From Pseudomonadota bacterium (GTDB taxonomy: Bacteria > Pseudomonadota > Gammaproteobacteria > Steroidobacterales > Steroidobacteraceae): a stretch of DNA of 41,359 bases. Every line of letters begins with the position of its first letter. Position 1 is the first letter of the stretch. The translations under genes were made by a program, and so were the position numbers. Below the pieces are notes generated by a model, which did no database searches, was not told the origin of the DNA, and saw only the letters and a list, made by a program, of their open reading frames with translations. Location: contig JAJZDX010000004.1 in NCBI GenBank assembly GCA_021805865.1, positions 149,558 through 190,916 on the forward strand. Reading direction: 5' to 3'. This document shows, piece by piece, positions 23,535-33,385 of this stretch.

Positions 23535-26207
23535 TCAGACTTTCCAGGGAACAGGCTTCTCGGGATCGACCCCGAGCGCCTTCATGGCGGCTCCGACCGC
23601 CGCCGCCTCGATCTTGCCGTCATCGGCCAGCGCCTTGAGCGTCGCGATCAGGAGGTGATTGCAATCGACCTCGAAATGCCGTCGCAGCGCCGCCCGCGAA
23701 TCCGAGCGGCCGTAGCCGTCCGTGCCGAGGCTCACGTACGTGCCGGGTATCCACTGGCGGATCTGGTCCGGCACGGTCCGCACATAGTCGGTCGCGGCGA
23801 GGAACGGGCCGCGAGCATCCTGGAAACACCTGCGCACATACGGGGTGCGGGCGCGCTCCGTGGGGTGCAGCTGGTTCCAGCGCTCGCACTCGAGGGCTTC
23901 GCGCCGCAGCTCGCTGAAGCTCGTGACCGAGAACACCTCCGTGCGCACGCCGTACTCGCTCTCGAGGACCTGCGCGGCCGCGAGGCACTCGCGCAGGATG
24001 GTACCGGAGCCGAGCAGCGTCGCGCGCAGCCTGCCCTTCGGACCCGCAGCGCGCACGCGGTAGGCGCCCTTGAGAATCCCCTCCTCCGCGCCCTTCGGCA
24101 GGGCCGGCTGCGGGTAGTTCTCGTTCATGACCGTGATGTAGTAGAAGATGTTTTCCTGCTCGACGTACATGCGCCGCATGCCGTCCTGGATGATCACGGC
24201 GAGCTCGTAGCCGAAGGTCGGATCGTAGACCATGCAGTTCGGCACGGTGGTGGCGAGCAGCTGGCTGTGGCCGTCCTGGTGCTGCAGGCCCTCCCCGGCG
24301 AGCGTGGTGCGCCCCGCGGTCGCCCCGAGCAGGAATCCGCGCACCTGCTGATCGCCCGCGGCCCAGATGAAATCCCCGACCCGTTGGAAGCCGAACATCG
24401 AATAAAACACGTAGAACGGCACCATGTTGATGCCGTGATTGCTGTAGGCCGTGCCGGCGGCGATCCACGAGCACAGCGCGCCGGCCTCGTTGATGCCTTC
24501 CTCGAGGATCTGGCCCTTCTTGTCCTCGCGATAGGACATGAGGGTGTCGGCGTCCTGGGGGGTGTACAGCTGCCCGACCGAGGAGTAGATGCCGATCTGA
24601 CGGAACAGGCCCTCCATGCCGAAAGTGCGCGCCTCATCGGGCACGATCGGCACGATGTTCCTGCCAACACCCTTGTCCTTGAGCAGCGCGGTCAGGATGC
24701 GAACGAACGCCATGGTGGTGGAGATCTCGCGCTCCCCGGTTCCCTCGAGCACCGCCGAGAACGCCTCGAGCGGCGGCACGGCCAGAGGCGGCGCCTGCCT
24801 GCGGCGCACCGGCAGGTAGCCGCCGAGGCTCTTGCGGCGCTCCTCGAGGTAGCGGGCCTCCTCCGAGTCCTCGGGGGGCTTGCGAAACGGCAGCCGCGCG
24901 ATCTCCTCGTCCGAGATCGGGATGTGGAAGCGGTCGCGGAAGGCGCGCAGGTCCTCCTCGGAGAGCTTCTTCTGCTGGTGGGCCACCATCTGGCCCTCCC
25001 CGCCCTTGCCGAGCCCGAAGCCCTTGACCGTCTTGGCGAGGATCACCGTCGGCTGACCCGTGTGGCTCATGGCGGCGGCGTAGGCGGCGTAGACCTTGCG
25101 GTGATCGTGACCGCCGCGGTTGAGCCGCCAGATCTCCTCATCCGACATGTTGGCCACCATGGCCTTGAGCTCGGGGTACTTGCCGAAGAAATGCTCGCGG
25201 GTGTATGCGCCGCCCTTGGCCTTGAAGTTCTGGTACTCGCCGTCGACGCACTCATCCATCAGCCGCCGCAGCAGTCCCTGGGTGTCGCGCGCGAAGAGCG
25301 GATCCCAGCGCGAGCCCCACAGCACCTTGATGACGTTCCAACCCGCGCCGAGAAAAGCGGCCTCCAGCTCCTGGATGATCTTGCCGTTGCCGCGCACCGG
25401 TCCGTCGAGCCGCTGCAGGTTGCAGTTGATGACGAACACCAGATTGTCGAGCCCCTCGCGCACCGGCATGGTGAGCGCGCCCATCGATTCCGGCTCGTCC
25501 ATCTCCCCGTCGCCGAGGAAGGCCCACACCTTGCGGTCGGAGGGGCCGATCAGGCCGCGATGCTCGAGATAGCGGATGAAGCGGGCCTGGAAGATCGCCT
25601 GCATGGGCCCCAGGCCCATGGAGACCGTCGGGAACTGCCAGAAATCAGGCATCAGCCAGGGATGAGGGTAGGAGGAAAGCCCCTGCCCGGGGCCGCCGGC
25701 CTCCTGGCGAAAGTGCTCGAGCTGGCCCTCGCTCAGGCGCCCCTCGAGATAGGCGCGCGCGTAGATGCCCGGCGAGGAGTGGCCCTGGAAGAAAACGAGA
25801 TCGCCGGGATGCTCGGCCGATGCGGCGCGCCAGAAGTGGTTGAAGCCGACCTCGTAGAGCGTCGCCGAGGAGGCGTAGCTCGCGAGGTGCCCGCCGTACT
25901 CCGAGGATTTGCGGTTTGCCGCCACCACCATGGCGAGCGCGTTCCAGCGGATGTAGGCCTCGATGCGCTTCTCGAGCGCGCGGTTGCCGGGATACACCGG
26001 CTCGCGCCCCGGCAGGATGCTGTTGACGTAGGCGGTGTTTGCCTTGAACGGCAGGTAGGCGCCGCTGCGTCGCGTGTAATCGATGAGCCGATCGAGAAGG
26101 TAGTGTGCCCGCAAGGGGCCGTGGGCCTTCAGCACCGAGTCGATCGACTCGAGCCACTCCTGGGTTTCAACCGGATCGATGTCTGAGAGCTTTGGCGGTT
26201 CGGTCAT
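23535..26207 (-). CDS. aceE: pyruvate dehydrogenase E1, homodimeric type
   Basis: This 890-residue thiamine-diphosphate enzyme decarboxylates pyruvate and acetylates the lipoyl arm of E2. Length and sequence fit the homodimeric E. coli type. N-terminal catalytic His residues lie in GHSSPGIYARA. The ThDP motif runs from GDGEMDEPES to INCN. A conserved FGLGKGGEGQM loop and a transketolase-like C-terminal half follow. It heads the aceE-aceF-lpd operon, perhaps continuing into the ABC pair. The divergent spacer to the aminopeptidase gene is 181 bases and must hold both promoters; I saw no strong -35/-10 pair. GTGAGA precedes the ATG. Confidence 0.97.
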   Translation of the reverse strand: MTEPPKLSDIDPVETQEWLESIDSVLKAHGPLRAHYLLDRLIDYTRRSGAYLPFKANTAYVNSILPGREPVYPGNRALEKRIEAYIRWNALAMVVAANRKSSEYGGHLASYASSATLYEVGFNHFWRAASAEHPGDLVFFQGHSSPGIYARAYLEGRLSEGQLEHFRQEAGGPGQGLSSYPHPWLMPDFWQFPTVSMGLGPMQAIFQARFIRYLEHRGLIGPSDRKVWAFLGDGEMDEPESMGALTMPVREGLDNLVFVINCNLQRLDGPVRGNGKIIQELEAAFLGAGWNVIKVLWGSRWDPLFARDTQGLLRRLMDECVDGEYQNFKAKGGAYTREHFFGKYPELKAMVANMSDEEIWRLNRGGHDHRKVYAAYAAAMSHTGQPTVILAKTVKGFGLGKGGEGQMVAHQQKKLSEEDLRAFRDRFHIPISDEEIARLPFRKPPEDSEEARYLEERRKSLGGYLPVRRRQAPPLAVPPLEAFSAVLEGTGEREISTTMAFVRILTALLKDKGVGRNIVPIVPDEARTFGMEGLFRQIGIYSSVGQLYTPQDADTLMSYREDKKGQILEEGINEAGALCSWIAAGTAYSNHGINMVPFYVFYSMFGFQRVGDFIWAAGDQQVRGFLLGATAGRTTLAGEGLQHQDGHSQLLATTVPNCMVYDPTFGYELAVIIQDGMRRMYVEQENIFYYITVMNENYPQPALPKGAEEGILKGAYRVRAAGPKGRLRATLLGSGTILRECLAAAQVLESEYGVRTEVFSVTSFSELRREALECERWNQLHPTERARTPYVRRCFQDARGPFLAATDYVRTVPDQIRQWIPGTYVSLGTDGYGRSDSRAALRRHFEVDCNHLLIATLKALADDGKIEAAAVGAAMKALGVDPEKPVPWKV

Positions 26208-26388
26208 GCGGTCTCACGCTTGCTGCTCGGCCCCGTGCGCCTTGCCGCGCGGGATCCTCTTGGTCCAATGCCCCGGCGCTTCACCCGCGGCCCGGCGGCG
26301 CACGTCGCATGGGCCGGAAGCAAAAGGCCTGGGCCGAATGGAGTAGGATGCGCCGCCAGCATCCCCTGCGAGCGAAAGTCGCCTGTCA

Positions 26389-27963
26389 ATGAGCCGCGCA
26401 ATAATCCGGGTTTCATCCTCGATGGTCAAGCAAGCCGGCCGGCAGCCTCCCGCCCCACGCCGCCCTCTTTCGCTGTTACCGCCCGCCGCCGGCCCGGAAA
26501 TCGTGCGTTCGCGCACATACGCCGATGCCGACGCCCTACTTGTGGTGATGCCGGAGTCTGCCGGAAGAGAGAGTCTCGCGCGATTGCCGGACAGCGACCG
26601 ATGGAAGGATCTGCACGCGCGCGAGAAGCCCCGCGCCGGGACGGTGCGCACCGGGACACTTGCCAACCGCCCCCAGACACGGGCCGTGCTCGGGTTCCTC
26701 GGCGAGAAAGCCGGTGCGTTCGAGCGGCTCGCCCTCGCCGGGCGGATGCTGAAGGAAGCCGCCGCGCTCTCGCCCGGGAGCCTGGGCCTCGCCGCGATCG
26801 GCGCACCCGCAACGACCGAGACAGGGCTCGAGGCGCTGCTCTCGGCAAGCCTCGCCCAGGCGTTCGAGCTGCCGAGCTTCAAGACGGGCGAGGCGGGGCA
26901 ACGGCGCATCCGGCGCATCGTGCTGCCCGCGGACACCGGCCTCGACCTGCGCTATGTGCAAGCTTGTGCCGGCGGGACCAACCTGGCGCGCTGGCTCACC
27001 GCGCTGCCGCCCAACTTCCTCGACTCGCGCGGCTACCATGCCGTCATCGCACGGCTCGCCCGCCGCCACGGCCTGCGCATGCGCTGGCTCGGCGAGGCGG
27101 CGCTGCGCCGCGCCGGCGCCAATGCCTTCCTCGCGGTCGCGAGCGCCAATGAACGGCCGGGGGCCGGGATCGCGCACCTCGCCTACCGGCCCGCACGCCG
27201 CGCTCGAGACTCGCCCGACCTGTCGCTCATCGGCAAGGGGATCATGTTCGACACCGGCGGCGTCAACCTCAAACCCCATCGCTCCATGCTCGAGATGCAC
27301 ACCGACATGGGCGGCAGCGCGGTCGCGCTCGCCACGCTCATCGCGCTCGCGGAGCTGCGCGCGCCGATCGCGGCCGACGCCTGGCTCGCGATCACCGAGA
27401 ACCACATCGGTCCGCGGGCCTACCGCCCGCAGGAGGTGGTGCGCGCGGCCAACGGGGTCACCATCCAGGTGGTGCATACCGACGCCGAAGGGCGCATGGC
27501 GCTCGCGGACACGCTGACGCTCGCCGCGCGCACCCGGCCGCGCCTGATGCTCGACTTCGCCACCCTGACCGGCGCGTGCGTATACTCGCTCACCGAGCGG
27601 ATGAGCGGCGTGTTCGCCAACCGCCAGGCGCTGGCGCAAGCCCTGGTCGAGGCCGGCCACTCGAGCGGCGAGCGGGTCTGGAGCTTCCCGTTCGATGCGG
27701 ATTTCGACGCCGACCTCGAGAGCAAAGTCGCCGACATCCTGCAGTGCGCCATCGACGGCAAGGGCGATCACATCCTGGCCGCGCGCTTTCTCAACCGGTT
27801 CGTGCCGCGGGAGATCCCCTGGGCGCACGTGGACCTGTCCTCGGCGACGCGCAGCGGCGGCCTGGGCCACATCAACACCGACGTCACCGGGTTTGGCGTA
27901 CGCTTCGCCCTGGAGCTGATCGTGAAACAGAACGTCCTGAGATCCTTGGAGCGCCTCGCTTGA
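26389..27963 (+). CDS. M17 (leucyl aminopeptidase) family metallopeptidase
   Basis: This protein of about 524 residues removes N-terminal amino acids in the cytosol using two metal ions. The M17 catalytic block is clear: [15 protein letters not shown] with the metal-binding Lys and Asp, DMGGSA, and [12 protein letters not shown] with Asp and Glu ligands and the bicarbonate-binding Arg. The usual NTDAEGR has His in place of Asn here. The N-terminal half is poorly conserved. The start is uncertain: ATG 26389 and ATG 26422 are both in frame and neither has a good ribosome site. The stop overlaps the TTG start of pyrC, so the aminopeptidase, pyrC and rnt appear to form one transcript. Confidence 0.88.
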   Translation: MSRAIIRVSSSMVKQAGRQPPAPRRPLSLLPPAAGPEIVRSRTYADADALLVVMPESAGRESLARLPDSDRWKDLHAREKPRAGTVRTGTLANRPQTRAVLGFLGEKAGAFERLALAGRMLKEAAALSPGSLGLAAIGAPATTETGLEALLSASLAQAFELPSFKTGEAGQRRIRRIVLPADTGLDLRYVQACAGGTNLARWLTALPPNFLDSRGYHAVIARLARRHGLRMRWLGEAALRRAGANAFLAVASANERPGAGIAHLAYRPARRARDSPDLSLIGKGIMFDTGGVNLKPHRSMLEMHTDMGGSAVALATLIALAELRAPIAADAWLAITENHIGPRAYRPQEVVRAANGVTIQVVHTDAEGRMALADTLTLAARTRPRLMLDFATLTGACVYSLTERMSGVFANRQALAQALVEAGHSSGERVWSFPFDADFDADLESKVADILQCAIDGKGDHILAARFLNRFVPREIPWAHVDLSSATRSGGLGHINTDVTGFGVRFALELIVKQNVLRSLERLA

Positions 27964-29057
27964 GCACCAGCCCGACCACGATCACCCTGCGCCGCCCGGA
28001 CGACATGCACCTGCATGTGCGCGACGGAGAGGCGATGCGCGCGGTACTGCCGTTCACGGCCGCGCGCTTCGCGCGCGCGCTCATCATGCCGAATCTGAAA
28101 CCGCCGGTGACCTCCACGCGGCAGGCGCTCGAGTATCGGCGGCGCATTCTCGAGGCCCTGCCCGGCGGCGTGCGCTTCGATCCCCTGATGACGCTGTACC
28201 TGACGGACCGCACCGATCCGGCGGAGGCCGATCGCGCCAAGGCGGACGGCGGCATCCTCGGCTTCAAGCTCTACCCCGCCGGCGCGACCACTCACTCCGA
28301 CGCCGGGGTGACGGACATCCGGCGCGTCGATGCCGTGCTCGCGCGCATGGAGGAGATCGGCCTCGTCCTGCAGGTGCACGGCGAGGTGACCGATCCGGAT
28401 GTCGATGTTTTCGAGCGCGAAGCGCGCTTCATCGACACGGTGCTCTCACCTCTTGCGGTGAGGTTCCCGCGGCTGCGCATCGTGTTCGAGCACATCACCT
28501 CGCGCGCGGCGGTGGATTTCGTGCTGCGCGCGCGCGAGGGCATCGCGGCCACCGTGACGCCGCAGCACCTGTTGATGAACCGCAACGCGCTGTTCGCGGG
28601 CGGACTGCGCCCGCATCACTACTGCCTGCCGGTGCTCAAGTCCGAGGCGGACCGCGAAGCGCTGCTCGGGGCCCTCGCCGGCGGCAGCCCGCGCTTCTTC
28701 CTCGGCACCGACAGCGCCCCGCACGGACGCGCCGTCAAGGAAGCCGCTTGCGGCTGCGCGGGGATTTTCTCCGCCCACGGGGCGCTCGAGCTGTATGCGG
28801 AGGGCTTCGAGGCCGCCGGCCGGCTCGAGCGGCTCGAGGCGTTCGCCTCCGAGCACGGGGCGGACTTCTACGGCCTGCCGCGCAACAGCGGGCAGATCCG
28901 CCTCATCAAAAAGCCGTGGGAGGTCCCGGCGTCCTATCCGTACGGCACGGACCGCCTGGTCCCGCTGCGCTCGGGCGAGCGCATCGCCTGGCAGGCGGTG
29001 CAGGAGCCGCCGGGCGCAACCGCCGGCGCGATGCCCGCCGGCACGGCCAACCGGTGA
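27960..29057 (+). CDS. pyrC: dihydroorotase
   Basis: This 365-residue enzyme closes carbamoyl aspartate to dihydroorotate in pyrimidine synthesis. It is the short, stand-alone E. coli class. HLHVRDG gives the first two metal His, GFKLYPAG the carbamylated Lys, VHGEV and EHITS further His ligands, and GTDSAPH the Asp. TTG at 27960 overlaps the previous stop as TTGA and has TTGGAG nine bases upstream. No ATG exists before the metal motif at a sensible distance. A GTGA overlap leads to the rnt region. Confidence 0.95.
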   Translation: MSTSPTTITLRRPDDMHLHVRDGEAMRAVLPFTAARFARALIMPNLKPPVTSTRQALEYRRRILEALPGGVRFDPLMTLYLTDRTDPAEADRAKADGGILGFKLYPAGATTHSDAGVTDIRRVDAVLARMEEIGLVLQVHGEVTDPDVDVFEREARFIDTVLSPLAVRFPRLRIVFEHITSRAAVDFVLRAREGIAATVTPQHLLMNRNALFAGGLRPHHYCLPVLKSEADREALLGALAGGSPRFFLGTDSAPHGRAVKEAACGCAGIFSAHGALELYAEGFEAAGRLERLEAFASEHGADFYGLPRNSGQIRLIKKPWEVPASYPYGTDRLVPLRSGERIAWQAVQEPPGATAGAMPAGTANR

Positions 29058-29062
29058 CTGCG

Positions 29063-29782
29063 ATGAGCGCACCGGAATCGACAACACCCGCATCGCCCTC
29101 CCCGGGCGCCGCCATGGCGCAACGCTTCCGGGGCTACCTGCCGGTGGTCGTGGACGTGGAGACCGGCGGCTTCAATGCCGAAACCGACGCGTTGCTCGAG
29201 ATCGCCGCCGTGATGATCGACATGGACGCCGACGGACGGCTGCGCCGAGGCCTCACCCACAACTACCACGTGAGACCCTTCGAGGGCGCGAAGATCGATC
29301 CGGCGTCCCTGCAGGTCAACGGCATCGACCCGTTTCATCCGCTGCGCCCCGCGATCCCGGAGCACGATGCGCTGCAGCGCATCTTCCGGGAGGTCCGCCA
29401 CGCCATGAAGGCCTACGACTGTCACCGCGCCATCCTGGTCGGCCACAACGCCGCCTTCGACCTGGGCTTCCTCAACGCCACGGTCAAGCGCGCGGACCTC
29501 AAGCGCAATCCCTTCCATCCCTTCTCCTGCTTCGATACCGCGACACTCGCCGGCGCCGCGCTCGGCCAGACCGTGCTCGCCAAGGCCGTGATGATCTCCG
29601 GACTCGACTGGGACAAGTCGAGCGCGCACTCGGCGGCCTACGACGCCGAGCGCACCGCGGATGTGTTCTGTCTGGTGTGCAATCGCCTGCGCGAGAGTTT
29701 CCTTGGAGCCCATTCGCGCGCGCGCGCCCTCGGCTGGCTCAACCGGCCCGCCGCAAGCGAGTCCGACCACAGCGAAACATGA
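29063..29782 (+). CDS. rnt: ribonuclease T
   Basis: This 239-residue DEDD exonuclease trims the 3' ends of tRNA and other stable RNAs. [20 protein letters not shown] holds catalytic Asp31 and Glu33. HNAAFDLGF holds the third acid, and [12 protein letters not shown] the general-base His and the last Asp. RNase T is essentially confined to gammaproteobacteria, which supports the taxonomic reading. The ATG lies six bases after the pyrC stop; a GTG at 29054 that overlaps that stop is the alternative. It runs convergent to grxD. Confidence 0.95.
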   Translation: MSAPESTTPASPSPGAAMAQRFRGYLPVVVDVETGGFNAETDALLEIAAVMIDMDADGRLRRGLTHNYHVRPFEGAKIDPASLQVNGIDPFHPLRPAIPEHDALQRIFREVRHAMKAYDCHRAILVGHNAAFDLGFLNATVKRADLKRNPFHPFSCFDTATLAGAALGQTVLAKAVMISGLDWDKSSAHSAAYDAERTADVFCLVCNRLRESFLGAHSRARALGWLNRPAASESDHSET

Positions 29783-29785
29783 ACC

Positions 29786-29800
29786 GCGAGCCCGGCTCGC
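29786..29800 (+). terminator. hairpin just past rnt
   Basis: GCGAGC-CCG-GCTCGC is a perfect six-pair stem four bases after the rnt stop in the convergent rnt/grxD spacer. No T-run follows, so it may protect the 3' end or assist Rho rather than terminate alone. Confidence 0.4.
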
Positions 29801-29878
29801 ACGCCCGTCACGGACTGCCCGGGAAGGGGGCTCGGCAGGCCGCAGCGACCGCTCGGAGCGGGGCTGGCGCCCGTCGGG

Positions 29879-30199
29879 CTAGTGCAGCGCGCCGGCGCCC
29901 TCGAGCAGCGTCTTCAGCTCGCCGCTCTCGTACATCTCGAGCGCGATGTCGCAGCCGCCGACGAGCTCGCCCTTGACGTACAGCTGCGGGTAGGTCGGCC
30001 AGTTGGAGTAGCGTTTGAGCGCCTCGCGCAGCTCCGGGTCCTCGAAGATATTGACGGATTTGAACTGCGCGCCGAGGGCGCGCAGCGCCGACACCGTCTG
30101 GGCGGAAAAGCCGCATTGCGGGAAATCCGGCGTGCCCTTCATGAACAGCACCACGGGCGCGGAGCCGATCTCGGCCTTGATTCTCTCGACGACGTCCAT
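29879..30199 (-). CDS. grxD: monothiol glutaredoxin, Grx4 type
   Basis: This 106-residue single-domain glutaredoxin has the monothiol active site CGFS (Cys29). It also has the glutathione-binding WPTYPQLYVKGELVGGCDI segment with its cis-Pro and Gly-Gly-Cys-Asp. Family members carry a glutathione-ligated 2Fe-2S cluster and deliver or sense iron-sulfur clusters. ATG at 30199 has GAGGTG about six bases upstream; the GTG one codon earlier is less likely. The DUF1289 gene ends four bases before, so they are probably cotranscribed. Confidence 0.95.
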   Translation of the reverse strand: MDVVERIKAEIGSAPVVLFMKGTPDFPQCGFSAQTVSALRALGAQFKSVNIFEDPELREALKRYSNWPTYPQLYVKGELVGGCDIALEMYESGELKTLLEGAGALH

Positions 30200-30203
30200 C
30201 ACT

Positions 30204-30398
30204 TCACCTCACCAGGGATCTTCTGCGCCGCCCCAGGGCGACGACCAATTGCCATTGCTCCGCGGCGCTCATGGCGCTCCAGCGGGCGATTTCCGCTCGC
30301 GTGCGAAGGCAGCCTGCGCAATACCCCCGCTCATCCAGCAAGCAGACCTTGACGCAAGGAGAAGGGGGGCGGGGCGCCGGGGCGGAAATCTCTGCCAT
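30204..30398 (-). CDS. DUF1289 family small Cys-rich protein
   Basis: This 64-residue protein has the DUF1289 pattern: PCVKVCLLDERGYCAGCLRT with four Cys able to hold Zn or an Fe-S cluster, then EIARWSAMSAAEQ. Function is unproven; in proteobacteria it often sits beside redox or Fe-S genes, as here next to grxD. It ends in a basic stretch (RRRRSLVR) that might contact nucleic acid. Confidence 0.85.
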   Translation of the reverse strand: MAEISAPAPRPPSPCVKVCLLDERGYCAGCLRTRAEIARWSAMSAAEQWQLVVALGRRRRSLVR

Positions 30399-30458
30399 CC
30401 ACCGCCATTATGAGGCCAGCGCGGCCAAGTTCAAACCAAGCCGTGATAGCCTGGGCGC

Positions 30459-31334
30459 ATGCGCGACCGAACCGCCCCGCATCCCACACCGTCCCCTCCC
30501 CCGGACCTGCCGGAGCAGGTGGCGGCGGCGCTGCGTGAGGACATTGGAACAGGCGATGTCACGGCGCGGCTCGTCCCGGAGGCGCAGCACGTCCGCGGCC
30601 GGGTGGTCAGCCGCGAGGCCGCCGTGCTCTGCGGCCGGCCCTGGGTCGAGGAGTGTTTCCGCCAGCTCGATCCGAGGATCCGCCTCGCCTGGCACGCCGG
30701 GGACGGGGTGAGTCTTGCGGCCGGCCAGGTCATTTTCGAGCTCGAGGGGCCGGCGAGACCCATCCTTACCGGCGAGCGCACCGCCCTCAACTTCCTGCAA
30801 CTGCTCTCGGCCACGGCCACGCAGGCCAGCCGCTTCGCAGAGGCGGTCGAGGGCACCGGCTGCGCGATCCTCGATACCCGCAAGACCCTGCCGGGATTGC
30901 GAAGCGCGCAGAAGTATGCGGTGCGCTGCGGCGGGGCTCGCAACCACCGGATGGGGCTCTACGACATGGTGCTGATCAAGGAGAACCACATCGCCGCGGC
31001 GGGCTCGATCGCCCAGGCGGTGGCCGCAGCCCGTGCCGCCGCGCCCGGCGTCGAGGTGGAGGTGGAGGTCGAGTCACTGGCCGAGCTCGAGGAGGCGCTT
31101 GCCGCCGGGGCGGACATTGTGATGCTGGATGAGTTTTCCTTGGCGGACATGGCGGCCGCCGTGGCAATCAATCGCGCAAGCGCGCGAGCGGCGCGCTTGG
31201 AGGCTTCGGGAAACGTCAGCCTGCAGGATGTGCGGGCCATCGCCGAGACGGGAGTGGATTTCATCTCGGTCGGGGGAATCACCAAGCACGTGCGCGCGGT
31301 GGATCTGTCCATGCGGCTGGAATTCGGCGAGTGA
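30459..31334 (+). CDS. nadC: nicotinate-nucleotide pyrophosphorylase (quinolinate phosphoribosyltransferase)
   Basis: This 291-residue enzyme joins quinolinate and PRPP to give nicotinate mononucleotide in de novo NAD synthesis. Clear family blocks are REDIGTGDVTA, ERTALNFLQLLSATAT, DTRKTLPGLR, the catalytic and PRPP-binding RCGGARNHRMGLYDMVLIKENH, VEVEVESLAEL and VDFISVGGITKH. ATG at 30459 is divergent from the DUF1289 gene across a 60-base spacer. nadA and nadB are not in the window. It ends convergent to the acyl-AMP ligase gene across 92 bases. Confidence 0.96.
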   Translation: MRDRTAPHPTPSPPPDLPEQVAAALREDIGTGDVTARLVPEAQHVRGRVVSREAAVLCGRPWVEECFRQLDPRIRLAWHAGDGVSLAAGQVIFELEGPARPILTGERTALNFLQLLSATATQASRFAEAVEGTGCAILDTRKTLPGLRSAQKYAVRCGGARNHRMGLYDMVLIKENHIAAAGSIAQAVAAARAAAPGVEVEVEVESLAELEEALAAGADIVMLDEFSLADMAAAVAINRASARAARLEASGNVSLQDVRAIAETGVDFISVGGITKHVRAVDLSMRLEFGE

Positions 31335-31426
31335 GAAGCCCTGTGCCAACAGCGAGCCCGGCCGGCCCATGCCTCCCGCATGAGCCGGGGTGAGGCGCAT
31401 CGGCTCCGCAGGCCTCTGTGCGCCAG

Positions 31427-33385
31427 TCAGACGGCGAGCTTGTGCTCCAGGTGACGGGCGAGCTCGGCGATGGTCGGGAAGTCGAAGAGCTCGGTGAGGT
31501 CGATCTTGCCGGGATATTCCCGGTCGATCTGCTCGTGGATCTCGATGAGCTTCAGCGAGCTCGCCCCGAGCTCGAACAGGTTGTCGTTCGGATCGACCCG
31601 CTTGCCGCCGAGCGCCGCATCGCAGATCGTCTTCAGCTTCTCCTCGATCGCGCCTCGGGTCACCGACTGCGGCCCCCGGTGGGCCTCGCGCAGCGCCGCA
31701 AGCTCGGCGAGCTCGGCATCGAACTGCCCGTCGGCGAAGCTCTGCTCGAGCAGGTGCCGCTGGATCTTGCCGCTCGTAGTCTTGGGAATGCGCTTGACCG
31801 GCACCACCTCGGCCACCTCGAGCCCGGTCTGTTCGTTGATCAGACGGGCGGCGGCGTGAGCGAGCGGCAGAAACTCCTCCATGGCGCCGCGGTGCAGCAC
31901 GAACAGTGCCAGCTCCTCGAGCTGCGACCCCGGCCGGCGCACACCGGCCGCCACCACCTTGCCGAGCTCGAGTCCCGCGATGCGATGGGCGATCGACTCC
32001 AGATCGTGGGGATAGTAGTTCTGGCCGTTGACGAAGATGATCTCCTTCGCCCGGCCCGAGACATACAGATCCCCGCCGTGCACGACGGCGAGGTCGCCCG
32101 TGCGCAGCCAGCCATCGGCGGTGAACGCCTGGGCGTCGGCCTCGGGGCTCTCATAGTAGCCTCGCGTGACATTCTCCCCACGCATGTGCAGATGGCCGAT
32201 GCGTCCGTCGGGCAACGGGCGATCCTCGTCGTCCGCGATACGCACCTCGCAATACGGTATGGGCTTGCCCTCCGAGACCAGCCGTACCGCATCGCGCGTG
32301 TCCTTCTCGATGAGCTGCACTGCCTCCCCGACGCCCAGCCGGTGCCGAGCGACCGCGAGGGTGCGCATCGGGGCGCCCGGCTGCGGGAAGCTCACGGCGA
32401 GCGAAGCCTCCGCGAGGCCATACACCGGATACATGGCGTTGCGCGCAAGAGCCGCTGGAGCGAGCCGCTCGAGGAACTGCTCGCACAGCTCGACGGAGAT
32501 CGGCTCGGCTCCGTTGAAGATCAACCTCACGCTGGAGAGGTCCAGCCCCTCGACGGGGTGCTCGCCGAGCACCTTGAGATAGTGCTTGTAGCCGAAGTTC
32601 GGCGAGCAGAGGATCGTGGCGCGGATACGGCTGGCGAACTGCGGCCACAGGAGCGGCCGGCGGACGAACAGCTCCGTCGGCATGAGGTGCGCATGCACCC
32701 GGTTGAAGAACATGACCAGGTGAAAGCCGATCAGCCCCATGTCGTGGGTGAGCGGCATCCATGAGAGGCTGACGTCGCTCTCGTTGAAGCCGGCGACTTC
32801 GGTCGCGCCGCGCACGTTGGCGATGATATTGGCGTGCGAGAGCACCACGCCCTTCGGCTCGCTGGTCGAGCCCGAGGAGAACTGGATGAAGGCGATGTCC
32901 TCGGGGCGTCCACGATGCACCTTGCCCGCGCGCGAGATGTCATCCAGATCATCGACCAGGAAGGTGCGCGCGCGCAGCCGCCGCAACGTCTCGGCCTCCC
33001 CGGCCTGCTCGGCGAAGGCCGCGACGCGCTCGAGCGAGCGGCGCTCGGTGTAGAGGTAGGGGTTGCCGAGACGCCGGGCGACCCTCAGCAGCTTCTGGCG
33101 GTGCTCGTCGCTGATCCCAAGCGCCACCGGCACCGGGATGAGGCCGCCCAAGATCGCCGCCCAGAACGCGTCGATGAACTGCTCGTTGTGACCGAGGAGC
33201 AGGATCAGCTTGTCACCGGGGCGCGCGCCGAGGCGCTGCAGGTGGTGCAGGATGCCGAGAGCTCGCTCGTAGAGCTCGTCGAAGCCCACGGTGTGGGTCT
33301 CGTGCTCGCCCTCCAGATAGGTGATGGCGCGGGGAAAGGTGCGATTGGCCTCGATCAGTCCGGCCAGGGTCGTGACATTCAACAT
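31427..33385 (-). CDS. fatty-acyl-AMP ligase fused to a C-terminal acyl carrier protein
   Basis: This 652-residue protein adenylates a carboxylic acid and should load it on its own carrier domain. The adenylation domain shows FSSGSTSEPKGVV (P-loop), SWMPLTHDMGLIG (typical of the long-chain FAAL branch), NGAEPI, YGLAEAS, RTGDL and the hinge/lysine region VNGQNYYPHDLE with TSGKIQR. An ACP at about 570-652 carries the phosphopantetheine site Ser610 in LGASSLK. The ATG overlaps the P450 stop as TGATG, so translation is coupled. No ketosynthase, thioesterase or reductase follows; downstream is nadC on the other strand. The product is therefore an acyl-S-carrier, probably handed to the neighbouring P450. 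The longer frame to 33760 is a shadow of the P450 gene. Confidence 0.88.
   Translation of the reverse strand: MLNVTTLAGLIEANRTFPRAITYLEGEHETHTVGFDELYERALGILHHLQRLGARPGDKLILLLGHNEQFIDAFWAAILGGLIPVPVALGISDEHRQKLLRVARRLGNPYLYTERRSLERVAAFAEQAGEAETLRRLRARTFLVDDLDDISRAGKVHRGRPEDIAFIQFSSGSTSEPKGVVLSHANIIANVRGATEVAGFNESDVSLSWMPLTHDMGLIGFHLVMFFNRVHAHLMPTELFVRRPLLWPQFASRIRATILCSPNFGYKHYLKVLGEHPVEGLDLSSVRLIFNGAEPISVELCEQFLERLAPAALARNAMYPVYGLAEASLAVSFPQPGAPMRTLAVARHRLGVGEAVQLIEKDTRDAVRLVSEGKPIPYCEVRIADDEDRPLPDGRIGHLHMRGENVTRGYYESPEADAQAFTADGWLRTGDLAVVHGGDLYVSGRAKEIIFVNGQNYYPHDLESIAHRIAGLELGKVVAAGVRRPGSQLEELALFVLHRGAMEEFLPLAHAAARLINEQTGLEVAEVVPVKRIPKTTSGKIQRHLLEQSFADGQFDAELAELAALREAHRGPQSVTRGAIEEKLKTICDAALGGKRVDPNDNLFELGASSLKLIEIHEQIDREYPGKIDLTELFDFPTIAELARHLEHKLAV

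Noticed and set aside
22203..26186. 1327-codon plus-strand frame opposite aceF/aceE
   Set aside because: High-GC antisense shadow of two unmistakable pyruvate dehydrogenase genes; its composition is rich in Arg, Glu, Ala and Gly, with no domain.
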